Under the pieces are notes generated by a model. It was not told the origin of the DNA. It worked only from the letters and a program-made list of their open reading frames with translations, and ran no database searches. Of a stretch of DNA of 64,000 nt, positions 1-7,680 are shown piece by piece (within the stretch, counting starts at the first letter, position 1; each line of letters starts with the position of its first letter). This DNA is from Rhodococcus triatomae BKS 15-14 (GTDB lineage Bacteria; Actinomycetota; Actinomycetes; Mycobacteriales; Mycobacteriaceae). The stretch spans positions 1 to 64,000 of the forward strand of contig AODO01000063.1 of the NCBI GenBank assembly GCA_000341795.1, written 5' to 3'. The translations under genes were made by a program, and so were the position numbers.

Positions 1-198
1 CCGCCGTCGTTTCATGTCCTACCGAACGGGACATCCCCGGCAAAACCGGACGATGCCCCCCTCATATCGGGGAGACGGTGTCTTCTCGTCGCGCCAGGCC
101 ATATAGTCAGTTGAATTCGACCCGGACCCGCGGCGCCCGGTGGTCCTCGCATGCCCTGCGACTCCCCTGGCCGCTGGTCCCCGAACGGGAAGGTCCCC

Positions 199-1497
199 AT
201 GCGCAGCACTCGCGCGCGCCGCGCCGCGATGATCGGTTCGGCCGCCCTGCTCCTGCTCGCTCCCGCTTTCGCCCAGGCCGAGCCTGCCGGCGCGCCGGCC
301 GACAGTCCGGCGAGTGCACTGCCGGAAGACCTCGTCGTCGCCGTACAGCGCGACCTCGGGCTCACCGCCGAGGAGTACCTCGCGAAGGCCGAGGCCGGGC
401 AGAAGCTGGTGGCGTTCGCAGGTGAGATGCGCGACCGGTTCCCCGACGTCTTCGCCGGCGCATGGCTCGACCCGGCCGGGACGCCGCTGATCGGCGTGGC
501 CCCGGGCCAGGACGCCGACGCCGCCCGAGACGCCGCCCGAGACGCCGGCTACACCGTCAAGGATCTGCCGCGCAGCGAACAGACCCTCGAGCACCAGCTC
601 GCGAAGGCGGAGGACTGGATCGCCGCGCTCCCGCAGCCGCTGTCAGGCCTCGTCGGCGGCGCAGCGGTCGACGTCGTCAACAACCACCTCGTGCTCCGTG
701 TCTCCGACACCGTCGAGCTCGGCGGATTCCAGGTGCCCGATTTCCTGCAGGGCGCGGTCGTGGCACTGCAGCCCGCGCTCGGATCCGTGGCCCCTCCCGT
801 CGTCGACAACGGCGGAGCGCCCGCCGACGCCATGTTCGGAGGCGACTCCTACGCGGCCGAGAACGAGGAGGGCGCGTTCCGCTGCTCGCTCGGCTTCAAC
901 GGCACCGACGGCTCCGGCGCCACGGTGAACATCTCCGCCGGCCACTGCGATCCCAACCACGGGGCACCCGGCGTCACCAACGTGTTCCAGATGCCGTCCG
1001 ACGGCGTGTTCGGCCCGCACATCGGCACCTTCGCCAAGTCCAGCCTCGACGGCCTCGACTTCTCGATCATCGACATCGACGACACCGTCGTCCACCGGTT
1101 CCAGAACAACCTGGTCCGCGTGCCCGGGCAGTCGCCGCTGCGGATCACCGGCACCGCCGACCCGGTGGTCGGTGCGCCGGTCTGCAAGTCGGGGCTGACC
1201 ACCGGATTCACCTGCGGCACCGTCAACGCTGTCAACCAGTCCGTCGCCGTCGGGCCGCGGGTTCTGCGGGGAGGCTTCTCCGCCAACATCTGCGCCCTGC
1301 AGGGCGACAGCGGCGGCACCATCGTCACCGGTGACCGCGCGCTCGGCATCTCCAGCGCGTCGAATGTCGCCGACCTGCAGTTCTGCGAGGTGGCAGCGGT
1401 CGTGACGACGATCGTCGGCGAGAGCCCGCAGTTGTTCGCGTCGCCGATCAACTCGATCCTGGCCGCCAATCCGGGACTGAAGGTGCGCACCTCCTGA
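199..1497 (+). CDS. Secreted S1-family (alpha-lytic/streptogrisin-like) serine protease
   Basis: A 432-residue secreted serine protease of the chymotrypsin fold. The chosen ATG is followed by a signal peptide (basic RSTRARR start, hydrophobic stretch, cleavage near AQAEP); the in-frame ATG 48 bases upstream would put the signal in the interior. A pro-domain of roughly 180 residues precedes the catalytic domain, as in alpha-lytic protease and streptogrisins. The triad is visible: His249 in SAGHCD, Asp287 in LDFSII, Ser371 in GDSGG. Four cysteines in the mature part probably form disulphides. It probably degrades extracellular protein after autocatalytic loss of the pro-region. Substrate preference cannot be read from the sequence. 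A strong terminator follows directly. Confidence 0.9.
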   Translation: MRSTRARRAAMIGSAALLLLAPAFAQAEPAGAPADSPASALPEDLVVAVQRDLGLTAEEYLAKAEAGQKLVAFAGEMRDRFPDVFAGAWLDPAGTPLIGVAPGQDADAARDAARDAGYTVKDLPRSEQTLEHQLAKAEDWIAALPQPLSGLVGGAAVDVVNNHLVLRVSDTVELGGFQVPDFLQGAVVALQPALGSVAPPVVDNGGAPADAMFGGDSYAAENEEGAFRCSLGFNGTDGSGATVNISAGHCDPNHGAPGVTNVFQMPSDGVFGPHIGTFAKSSLDGLDFSIIDIDDTVVHRFQNNLVRVPGQSPLRITGTADPVVGAPVCKSGLTTGFTCGTVNAVNQSVAVGPRVLRGGFSANICALQGDSGGTIVTGDRALGISSASNVADLQFCEVAAVVTTIVGESPQLFASPINSILAANPGLKVRTS

Positions 1498-1521
1498 TCC
1501 CACGCGTCATCCGTACCTGAG

Positions 1522-1563
1522 AGGTCGGGGTGAACGGTCCACGCCGTTCACCCCGACCTTTTT
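1522..1563 (+). terminator. Intrinsic terminator after the S1 protease
   Basis: A perfect 16-bp inverted repeat (arms 1522-1537 and 1544-1559, AGGTCGGGGTGAACGG and its complement) with a 6-base loop is followed by four T residues. It lies 25 bases after the protease stop and separates that gene from the small peptide gene downstream. Confidence 0.85.
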
Positions 1564-1866
1564 CGTTCACCACGTGAACCAGGCGCGACAGTTCGTGATC
1601 GACGGGCGGGGATCCACGACGCGGTGTCGCCTGGTGCCGTCACGCGAGCCATCCACACTCGTCGCGGGACGGCGTTCAGCAGGGGATCCGAACGCAGTCG
1701 TCGGTCCGCCGCGGGTGGCGTCACCGCCGAGCGGGCGTACGAGGTAAAATGCGCGAAGTTGTTGCTGCCAAATCTCTTTCGTACCGACAACGACATTGAC
1801 GAACCGGCTGGACAGCAGCCGGACAAACCCGCCGGCCTCGGCCGCCTCGTGAGACAAGGAAGTGCA

Positions 1867-1953
1867 ATGGAAGCTCTGCTCCCAGTCCTTATGAAGTCAC
1901 TCGGCTACATCTTCACGATCGTGACGAACGCCGGCGGCGCCGGGCTGTCCTGA
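1867..1953 (+). CDS. 28-residue hydrophobic peptide, unknown function
   Basis: A short gene that does not overlap any other credible gene. The Shine-Dalgarno AAGGAAG (1857-1863) sits four bases before the ATG. The peptide begins MEALLPVLMKSLGYIF and ends GGAGLS; it is mostly hydrophobic or amphipathic, with one Lys and one Glu, and has no cleavable signal sequence. It has its own terminator (1967-1996) and lies after the protease terminator, so it is probably an independent transcript; TAAAAT near 1744 could be its -10 element. Tiny porin peptides of mycolic-acid bacteria (PorA/PorH type) and membrane-active peptides are possible analogies, but I recognise no family. Confidence 0.5.
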   Translation: MEALLPVLMKSLGYIFTIVTNAGGAGLS

Positions 1954-1966
1954 CAACAACCCCAAC

Positions 1967-1996
1967 GAGGCCGGGACGTGTCGACGTCCCGGCCTC
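1967..1996 (+). terminator. Terminator after the 28-residue peptide gene
   Basis: A perfect 13-bp stem (GAGGCCGGGACGT, 1967-1979, with its complement at 1984-1996) and a GTCG tetraloop lie 13 bases after the peptide stop codon. Only a weak T-tract (GTTT) follows. The next gene is convergent, so the hairpin may serve both strands. Confidence 0.75.
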
Positions 1997-2082
1997 GAGG
2001 CGTTTACCGAGGCGCCGACAGACGAACGCAATCGGCCCGCCACCCAGTCGAGGTGGCGGGCCGATTGAGCTCGTGCGAGGAA

Positions 2083-2760
2083 CTACTTCGACGCGTAGAC
2101 CGTGGTTCCCGGCTCGGCGAGCAGCGTCTGGCCGAGGCCGATGCCCGCAGCGATCAGCGCAGGGCCACCGACGATGATCGTGCCGACAACACCACCGATC
2201 GCGGCACCTGCCGGGACAGCGACCAGCACGGTGGGGCCACCGATGATTCCGGCAAATCCGAGACCGGCGCCCACGATGGTGCCGAGCAGGCCACCAGCAG
2301 CGGTCGCGATCGCGAGCTGCGAGCTGAAGGTCTGCTGCGCCTTGAGGTTCTCGTCGGGGGACGCGATGTCCTTGACCGCGAGGCCTGCGCCCTGGATCGG
2401 CTGAGCGGTGAGGTCGCCGCTGACCGGCTTGGCCTTGCCGAGGTCGAAGACGGGCGTCAGGGTGACGGTCTTGCCGTCCTCACTGATCGTCTGCTCGACG
2501 GGGAACTGGAGGGTGTTGAGCTGGACAGCGAGCGGGAGGCTGACGACGGCATTGCCGTTACCGTCCTGCAACTCGATGCTGTGGCCGTCACCGGACACCT
2601 TGAAGGCGCCGGCGTCGATGGTGGTGACGACGGAGTTGCCGTCGATGTTCGAACTCCAGTCGATCGTCTCGGGCGAGGGGTTCGCGTGCGAGGTTCCCGC
2701 CCCGACACCCAGCGCGGCGACCGCGAGTAACGACGTGACGGCAAGCTTCGTCATCTTCAT
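2083..2760 (-). CDS. Secreted glycine-rich actinobacterial protein
   Basis: A 225-residue exported protein of unknown function. The ATG at 2760 has an excellent ribosome site (GGAGGGG) just upstream and starts a clear signal peptide (MKMTKLAVTSLLAVAAL, cleavage near SHANP). The mature N-terminal half is polar and probably beta-rich (WSSNIDGNSVVTT, VSLPLAVQLNTLQF). The last 90 residues are a Gly/Ala/Ile/Val-rich segment with GxxxG-type spacing, able to form two or three membrane or hairpin segments. Proteins with this layout are common and uncharacterised in Rhodococcus and Gordonia; an outer-membrane or cell-wall role is a guess. A possible IdeR-like iron box lies about 150 bases upstream. 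Confidence 0.7.
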   Translation of the reverse strand: MKMTKLAVTSLLAVAALGVGAGTSHANPSPETIDWSSNIDGNSVVTTIDAGAFKVSGDGHSIELQDGNGNAVVSLPLAVQLNTLQFPVEQTISEDGKTVTLTPVFDLGKAKPVSGDLTAQPIQGAGLAVKDIASPDENLKAQQTFSSQLAIATAAGGLLGTIVGAGLGFAGIIGGPTVLVAVPAGAAIGGVVGTIIVGGPALIAAGIGLGQTLLAEPGTTVYASK

Positions 2761-2907
2761 TCGGTAGTTCCCCTCCGGATTGCCTCGCATTGGGCGAGAA
2801 AAGACACAGCAACACACGCACACTAATCTGTGATCTCCCTGAGAACAACGGTTACGGACCCGGAGTAAGGAGACCCTCAGAACTTCCCGAAGTTACTGGT
2901 CAGTTGT

Positions 2908-2926
2908 CTAAGTTAGGTTCACCTGC
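2908..2926. promoter_or_regulatory. Possible IdeR/DtxR-type iron box
   Basis: The 19 bases match the IdeR consensus (two TTAGGTTAG-type half-sites) at about 13 positions by hand alignment, the best block being GTTAGGTT followed by CACCT. It lies between the divergent secreted-protein gene (start 2760) and the EtfD gene (start 3098). The whole interval 2761-3097 otherwise holds only promoter sequence. Confidence 0.35.
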
Positions 2927-3097
2927 ACTCGATGCCCGTCACCCGAGCCTTTACCGTGAGCGCGACAACTTCTGCGTACTCGGACGAAAACCCGACCCAC
3001 GCAGCAACGACCCGAGTTGAAACCAAATGCTACCGGCGGGTAACTTACGGTACCTTACGCTTAGTGGCGTAGCCGTCGGAGAAGGAAAGGCCGTGAC

Positions 3098-6000
3098 ATG
3101 AATGCCCTGACGATCACGTTGGGCACGATCGGCGTACTGCTCAGCCTCGTGTGCTGGGCCTCGTTCCTCAGCGGGGCCTGGACCATGGGCAAGACAGTGA
3201 TGATCGGTCAGCCCGCGCCCGACCGGTGGCGCCCGTTCTTCCCACGCTTCAAGCAGATGATCGTCGAGTTCATCGCGCACACCCGGATGCAGAAGTTCCG
3301 CACCGTCGGTTGGGCGCACTGGCTCGTCATGATCGGCTTCCTCGGCGGAGCGCTGCTGTGGTTCGAGGCCTACGGTCAGACCTTCAATCCCGAGTTCCAC
3401 TGGCCGCTGTTCGGCAACACGTGGGTCTGGCACCTGTGGGACGAGATTCTCGGTATCGGAACCGTCGTCGGCATCGTCACGCTCATCGTGTTGCGCCAGT
3501 TGAACCATCCGCGCGTCCCCGATCGCCTCTCCCGCTTCTCCGGATCGAAGTTCGGCCCCGCCTACTTCGTCGAGATCGTCGTCCTCCTCGAGGGCCTCGG
3601 CATGATCATGGTGAAGGCGGGCAAGATCGCCACCTACGGCCACGCCAACCCGTGGACCGACTTCTTCACCATGAACGTCGCCAAGCTGCTGCCCGCGAGC
3701 GCTGTCATGGTCTCCGTGTTCGCCTTCGTCAAGCTGATGTCCGGCATGGTCTGGCTCTTCGTCGTCGGCCGCAACATCACCTGGGGTGTCGCCTGGCACC
3801 GCTTCTCCGCGTTCCCGAACATCTACTTCAAGCGTGAGGACGACGGCGACGTCGCCCTCGGCGCCGCGAAGCCGATGATGTCCAAGGGCAAGGTCCTGAC
3901 GATGGAGACCGTCGACCCCGACACCGACACCCTCGGTGCCGGCCGGATCGAGGACTTCTCCTGGAAGGGCTGGCTCGACTTCACCACGTGCACCGAGTGT
4001 GGCCGCTGCCAGTCGCAGTGCCCCGCGTGGAACACCGGCAAGCCGCTCTCGCCGAAGCTGCTCATCATGTCGCTGCGCGACCACGGCTACACCAAGGCCC
4101 CGTACCTGCTCGCCGGTGGCAGTAAGGACATGGGCGGCGACGAGGTCGGTCTCGTCGACGCCGACGGCAACGTCAACGAGGCCGCGCTCGCGAAGATCCC
4201 CGAGGCCGCCCGCCTCGAATCCGAGCGCAAGCTCGTCGGTGAGACCGCGGAACTGCTCGCCGCGGGCGAGCAGGCCCCGGTCATCGACACCGAAACGCTG
4301 TGGTCCTGCACCAACTGCGGCGCGTGCGTCGAGCAGTGCCCCGTCGACATCGAGCACGTCGACCACATCATCGACATGCGCCGCTACCAGGTGCTCATCG
4401 AGTCGGAGTTCCCGACCGAGCTCGCCGGCCTGTTCAAGAATCTCGAGAACAAGGGCAACCCCTGGGGCCAGAACGCCAAGGACCGCCTCAACTGGATCTC
4501 CGAGATGGACTTCGAGATCCCGGTGTTCGGCAAGGACGCCGAGACGTTCGACGACTACGAGTACCTGTTCTGGGTCGGCTGCGCCGGCGCCTACGAGGAC
4601 CGCGCCAAGAAGACCACCAAGGCCGTCGCCGAGCTGCTCGCCACCGCGGGCGTCAAGTTCATGGTCCTGGGTGCCGAGGAGACCTGCACCGGCGACTCCG
4701 CTCGCCGCGCCGGCAACGAGTTCCTCTTCCAGCAGCTCGCGATGCAGAACATCGAGGTGCTGAACAACGTCTTCGACGGCATCGAGGAGTCGAAGCGCAA
4801 GATCGTCGTCACCTGCGCGCACTGCTTCAACGCGCTCGGCAACGAGTACCCGGAGGTCGGCGGCCGCTACGAGGTCGTCCACCACACCCAGCTGCTCAAC
4901 CGCCTCGTGCGGGCCAAGAAGCTGATCCCCGTCGCATCCGTGCAGCAGGACGTCACCTACCACGACCCGTGCTTCCTCGGACGCCACAACAAGGTGTACG
5001 ACGCACCGCGTGAGCTGATGGCCGCCACCGGCTCGAACCTCAAGGAAATGCCGCGTCACGGCGAACGATCGATGTGCTGTGGTGCCGGTGGCGCACGCAT
5101 GTGGATGGAGGAGCAGCTCGGCAAGCGGATCAACATCGACCGCGTCGACGAGGCGCTCAGCACGGATCCGAAGAAGATCGCGACCGGCTGCCCGTTCTGC
5201 CGCGTCATGCTCACCGACGGCGTCACCGCGCGCCAGGAGTCGGGTCAGGGCGAGGGTGTCGAGGTCGTCGACGTCGCGCAGATGATGCTCGAGTCCATCA
5301 CCCGCCTCGAGTCGTCGCAGCTGAGCGAGAACCTCGTCGTGGTGCAGACACCGCGCACCAAGGTCGAGGCCGACGTCGTCACCGAAGAGGTCGCCGAGGT
5401 CGAGGAGGCCGAACGGGTCGAGGAGGTCGCGCAGGCCGCGACCGCCGTCGCTCCGAAGGCGGGCGGGCTGCAGATGAAGGGCGGCCTCAAGGCCCCCGGC
5501 GCCAAGGCTCCCGGCGGCGCTGCCCCCGCGGCCAAGGCCGGCGGACTCCAGATGAAGGGCGGCCTCAAGGCTCCGGGCGGCGCTGCCACTCCGGCCGCCG
5601 ACGCCCCGGCTGCGCCTGCTGCTCCGGCAGCGAAGGCCGGCGGACTGCAGATGAAGGGCGGTCTCAAGGCCCCCGGCGCCAAGGCTCCGGGCGCCAAGGC
5701 CCCGGCTCCGGCCGCCCCCGCTGCCGAGACCGCGACTCCGGCTGCCCCGACCGCCAAGCCCGGCGGACTGCAGATGAAGGGCGGTCTCAAGGCCCCCGGC
5801 GCCAAGGCTCCGGGCGCCAAGGCCCCGGCTCCGGCCGCGCCTGCTCCCGAGGCTGCCGCACCGGCCGCCGAGGCTCCGGCTGCCCCGACCGCCAAGCCCG
5901 GCGGTCTCCAGATGAAGGGTGGGCTGAAGGCTCCGGGCGCGAAGAAGGCCGCTGCCCCGGCCGCGGCGCCTGCGGCAGAGGCCCCGGCGGCAGAGGCTCC

Positions 6001-6250
6001 CGCGAGCGAGGCTCCCGCCGCGCCCGCTGCGGAGGCTCCGGCCCCGCCGCAGCCGAAGGCGGGCGGACTCGGGTTCAAGGGTGGTGCCAAGGCTCCCGGC
6101 GCCCGCAAGGCTGCACCCGCGGCGGCACCTGCGGCCGCAACTCCGGAACCGGCCCCGGCCGCGCCCGCAGCCGAGGCTCCGGCCCCGCCGCAGCCGAAGG
6201 CGGGCGGACTCGGGTTCAAGCCCGGCGCCAAGGCACCCGGCCGCAAGTAG
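3098..6250 (+). CDS. etfD: Membrane Fe-S oxidoreductase, EtfD-like, with repeat-rich C-terminal tail
   Basis: A 1050-residue membrane electron-transfer protein resembling mycobacterial Rv0338c/EtfD, thought to pass electrons from EtfBA of fatty-acid oxidation to the quinone pool. About 230 N-terminal residues hold several transmembrane helices (NarI-like). Two 4Fe-4S motifs follow: CTECGRCQSQC near residue 297 and CTNCGACVEQC near 404. Two CCG/heterodisulfide-reductase-type domains follow, with DPCFLGRHN near 622 and MCCGAGGARMW near 658. From about residue 786 the protein becomes an Ala/Pro-rich tail with seven Lys-containing repeats (five GGLQMKGGLKAPG, two GGLGFK-type). GAAGGAAAGG precedes the ATG. 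The tail makes it longer than Rv0338c as I recall it (about 880 residues). Confidence 0.88.
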   Translation: MNALTITLGTIGVLLSLVCWASFLSGAWTMGKTVMIGQPAPDRWRPFFPRFKQMIVEFIAHTRMQKFRTVGWAHWLVMIGFLGGALLWFEAYGQTFNPEFHWPLFGNTWVWHLWDEILGIGTVVGIVTLIVLRQLNHPRVPDRLSRFSGSKFGPAYFVEIVVLLEGLGMIMVKAGKIATYGHANPWTDFFTMNVAKLLPASAVMVSVFAFVKLMSGMVWLFVVGRNITWGVAWHRFSAFPNIYFKREDDGDVALGAAKPMMSKGKVLTMETVDPDTDTLGAGRIEDFSWKGWLDFTTCTECGRCQSQCPAWNTGKPLSPKLLIMSLRDHGYTKAPYLLAGGSKDMGGDEVGLVDADGNVNEAALAKIPEAARLESERKLVGETAELLAAGEQAPVIDTETLWSCTNCGACVEQCPVDIEHVDHIIDMRRYQVLIESEFPTELAGLFKNLENKGNPWGQNAKDRLNWISEMDFEIPVFGKDAETFDDYEYLFWVGCAGAYEDRAKKTTKAVAELLATAGVKFMVLGAEETCTGDSARRAGNEFLFQQLAMQNIEVLNNVFDGIEESKRKIVVTCAHCFNALGNEYPEVGGRYEVVHHTQLLNRLVRAKKLIPVASVQQDVTYHDPCFLGRHNKVYDAPRELMAATGSNLKEMPRHGERSMCCGAGGARMWMEEQLGKRINIDRVDEALSTDPKKIATGCPFCRVMLTDGVTARQESGQGEGVEVVDVAQMMLESITRLESSQLSENLVVVQTPRTKVEADVVTEEVAEVEEAERVEEVAQAATAVAPKAGGLQMKGGLKAPGAKAPGGAAPAAKAGGLQMKGGLKAPGGAATPAADAPAAPAAPAAKAGGLQMKGGLKAPGAKAPGAKAPAPAAPAAETATPAAPTAKPGGLQMKGGLKAPGAKAPGAKAPAPAAPAPEAAAPAAEAPAAPTAKPGGLQMKGGLKAPGAKKAAAPAAAPAAEAPAAEAPASEAPAAPAAEAPAPPQPKAGGLGFKGGAKAPGARKAAPAAAPAAATPEPAPAAPAAEAPAPPQPKAGGLGFKPGAKAPGRK
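5455..6243 (+). repeat. Coding repeats in the EtfD tail
   Basis: Seven in-frame copies of a 13-residue element (GGLQMKGGLKAPG five times, then GGLGFKGGAKAPG and GGLGFKPGAKAPG) are separated by Ala/Pro/Glu spacers of variable length. The DNA of the elements is nearly identical between copies, so the array is prone to slippage and recombination; strain-to-strain copy-number variation is likely. Confidence 0.85.
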
Positions 6251-6262
6251 TCGCGCACCGCG

Positions 6263-6297
6263 GAACGCGCCCCCACCGATTCGGTGGGGGCGCGTTC
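6263..6297 (+). terminator. Hairpin after etfD
   Basis: A 16-17 bp GC-rich stem (GAACGCGCCCCCACCG with its complement) begins 13 bases after the stop codon. No T-run follows, so it may be a transcript-stabilising hairpin as much as a terminator. Confidence 0.6.
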
Positions 6298-6316
6298 TGC
6301 GTCTCCACCCGCCTTC

Positions 6317-6560
6317 GCACCGAACACCCATGCGCACCGCCAATCTCGCACCCACACACCCTCTGCACGCCGAACACCCCCGCGCACGCTCCAGAACCCC
6401 AGCACACGTCATCCGCCCGCCCCGCCCCGCTCCGCCCCCGAGTGCTCCTCCCAATACCCATGCGCACCAACATTCCCGCACCCACACCCACACCGTCCGC
6501 CCAACACCCCTGTGCGCACTCCAGAACCTCTGCGGACATCCGACCCACAACCGGCCGGCG
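6317..6560. repeat. Imperfect C-rich repeats upstream of the DUF559-like gene
   Basis: The non-coding interval 6300-6646 contains two imperfect copies, about 130 bases apart, of a C-rich unit with recurring CGCAC/GCGCAC words, ACCCATGCGCACC and CTCCAGAACC. The core CGCACCCACAC occurs at 6347-6357 and 6477-6487, and again after the gene at 7619-7629. I see no gene in it. Confidence 0.55.
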
Positions 6561-6646
6561 GGTGCCCTGTGCACAACTGCCGCGTTCATCCACAGGCGGC
6601 GCCTTCCCCAACCGTTGAGTTGCGGTGCGTCCGGCACGCTGTGGCC

Positions 6647-7597
6647 ATGGACGGATTCATCATTCGACGCGACGAGGCACTGCGGCGCGGCGCGACAGAT
6701 CGCGAACTGCAACGCCAGTGCCGGACCGGGGTGTGGAAGCGCCTACAACCCGGACGTTTTACGCACGCCGCGACGTTTCTCGACCTCGACGCGGACGCTC
6801 GACATCGGTTGGCGGCCGAAGCGATCCTCGGCGTGGCGTCGCCGGAGGCTGTGCTCAGTCACCAGTCCGCGGCCGTCGTTCACGGTTTCGACCTGTGGAA
6901 CACGTCGTTGTCGCGGGTGCACCTGACCCGGAATCGGTCGTTCGGCGGCAGCGTCGGTCCCCGACGACATGTTCACTCCTTGCCGCTGCCGCCCGAGCAC
7001 CTCACGATCGTCGACGGCCTGCGCGTGACGACGCCCGAACGCACCGTCGTGGACCTCGCCGCGACGCTCGGATTCGAGCAAGCGCTGGTCATCGCGGATC
7101 ATGCCCTGCACACCGGTGCCGTCACTCGTGACGGTCTCGTGGCGGCACTGGCGTCCGACCGCAAGCACGTGGGTCGCGTCCGTCGGCTTCTCGATCTCGC
7201 CGACGGACGATCGGAGAGCGTCGGCGAATCACGCAGCCGCGCACTGTTCGTCCGCGAGCAGCTGCCGCTGCCGGACCTGCAGGCGACGCTGCACTCGGAC
7301 AGCGGGATCAGGCTCGGGCGGGTCGACTTCCTGCTGGACGGCGTGGTCGGCGAGTTCGACGGTCGCGTCAAGTACGGCAGGCTGGTCCCGGACGGCGAGA
7401 CGCCGTCCGACGTGTTGTGGGCCGAGAAGGGTCGCGAGGATGCCATCCGGGATGCGGGTTGGCAGGTGGTCCGCTGGACCTGGGACGAGCTCGCGACTCC
7501 GGGTGTCGTGGCGGACCGTATTCGTCGTGCCGTTGCGCGTGCCGGACGAGCAGAGCCGCCGTCCGGTCGGGTTACGCGATCACCACGCCCCGGCTGA
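6647..7597 (+). CDS. AbiEi/DUF559-like protein (PD-(D/E)XK-type endonuclease fold)
   Basis: 316 residues from the ATG following GTGGCC. The N-terminus (FIIRRDEALRRGATDRELQRQCRTGVWKRLQPGRF) resembles the winged-helix AbiEi antitoxin-type domain of a large actinobacterial family. The C-terminal third (GIRLGRVDFLLDGVVGEFDGRVKYG, then EKGREDAIRDAGWQVVRWTWDEL) has the D-x(n)-ExD-K layout of Vsr/DUF559 endonuclease-like domains. Members are numerous in Rhodococcus and their function is unproven; DNA repair, defence or toxin-antitoxin roles have been proposed. It stands alone, separates etfD from the aminotransferase gene, and is bracketed by short C-rich repeats. Confidence 0.7.
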   Translation: MDGFIIRRDEALRRGATDRELQRQCRTGVWKRLQPGRFTHAATFLDLDADARHRLAAEAILGVASPEAVLSHQSAAVVHGFDLWNTSLSRVHLTRNRSFGGSVGPRRHVHSLPLPPEHLTIVDGLRVTTPERTVVDLAATLGFEQALVIADHALHTGAVTRDGLVAALASDRKHVGRVRRLLDLADGRSESVGESRSRALFVREQLPLPDLQATLHSDSGIRLGRVDFLLDGVVGEFDGRVKYGRLVPDGETPSDVLWAEKGREDAIRDAGWQVVRWTWDELATPGVVADRIRRAVARAGRAEPPSGRVTRSPRPG

Positions 7598-7618
7598 CGC
7601 CTTGCGCACCCCTTTTCG

Positions 7619-7675
7619 CGCACCCACACGGGAAATGTGCGCCGGGAACCCTTGCGGACACCCGAAAACCTGTGC
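7619..7675. repeat. Third copy of the C-rich repeat
   Basis: The space between the DUF559-like gene and alkB holds CGCACCCACAC (7619-7629), GTGCGCCGG, AACCCTTGCGGACA and AACCTGTGCGGACG, matching words found upstream of the gene. Confidence 0.45.
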
Positions 7676-7680
7676 GGACG

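Noticed and set aside
5455..6243. Repeat array that might be read as CRISPR-like
   Set aside because: Repeats are in frame, of protein-coding character, with variable spacers that are also coding.
2951..6712. 1253-residue open frame on the reverse strand
   Set aside because: It mirrors etfD over its full length, is Arg/Gly/Leu-biased without domains, and arises from GC-rich third positions on the opposite strand.
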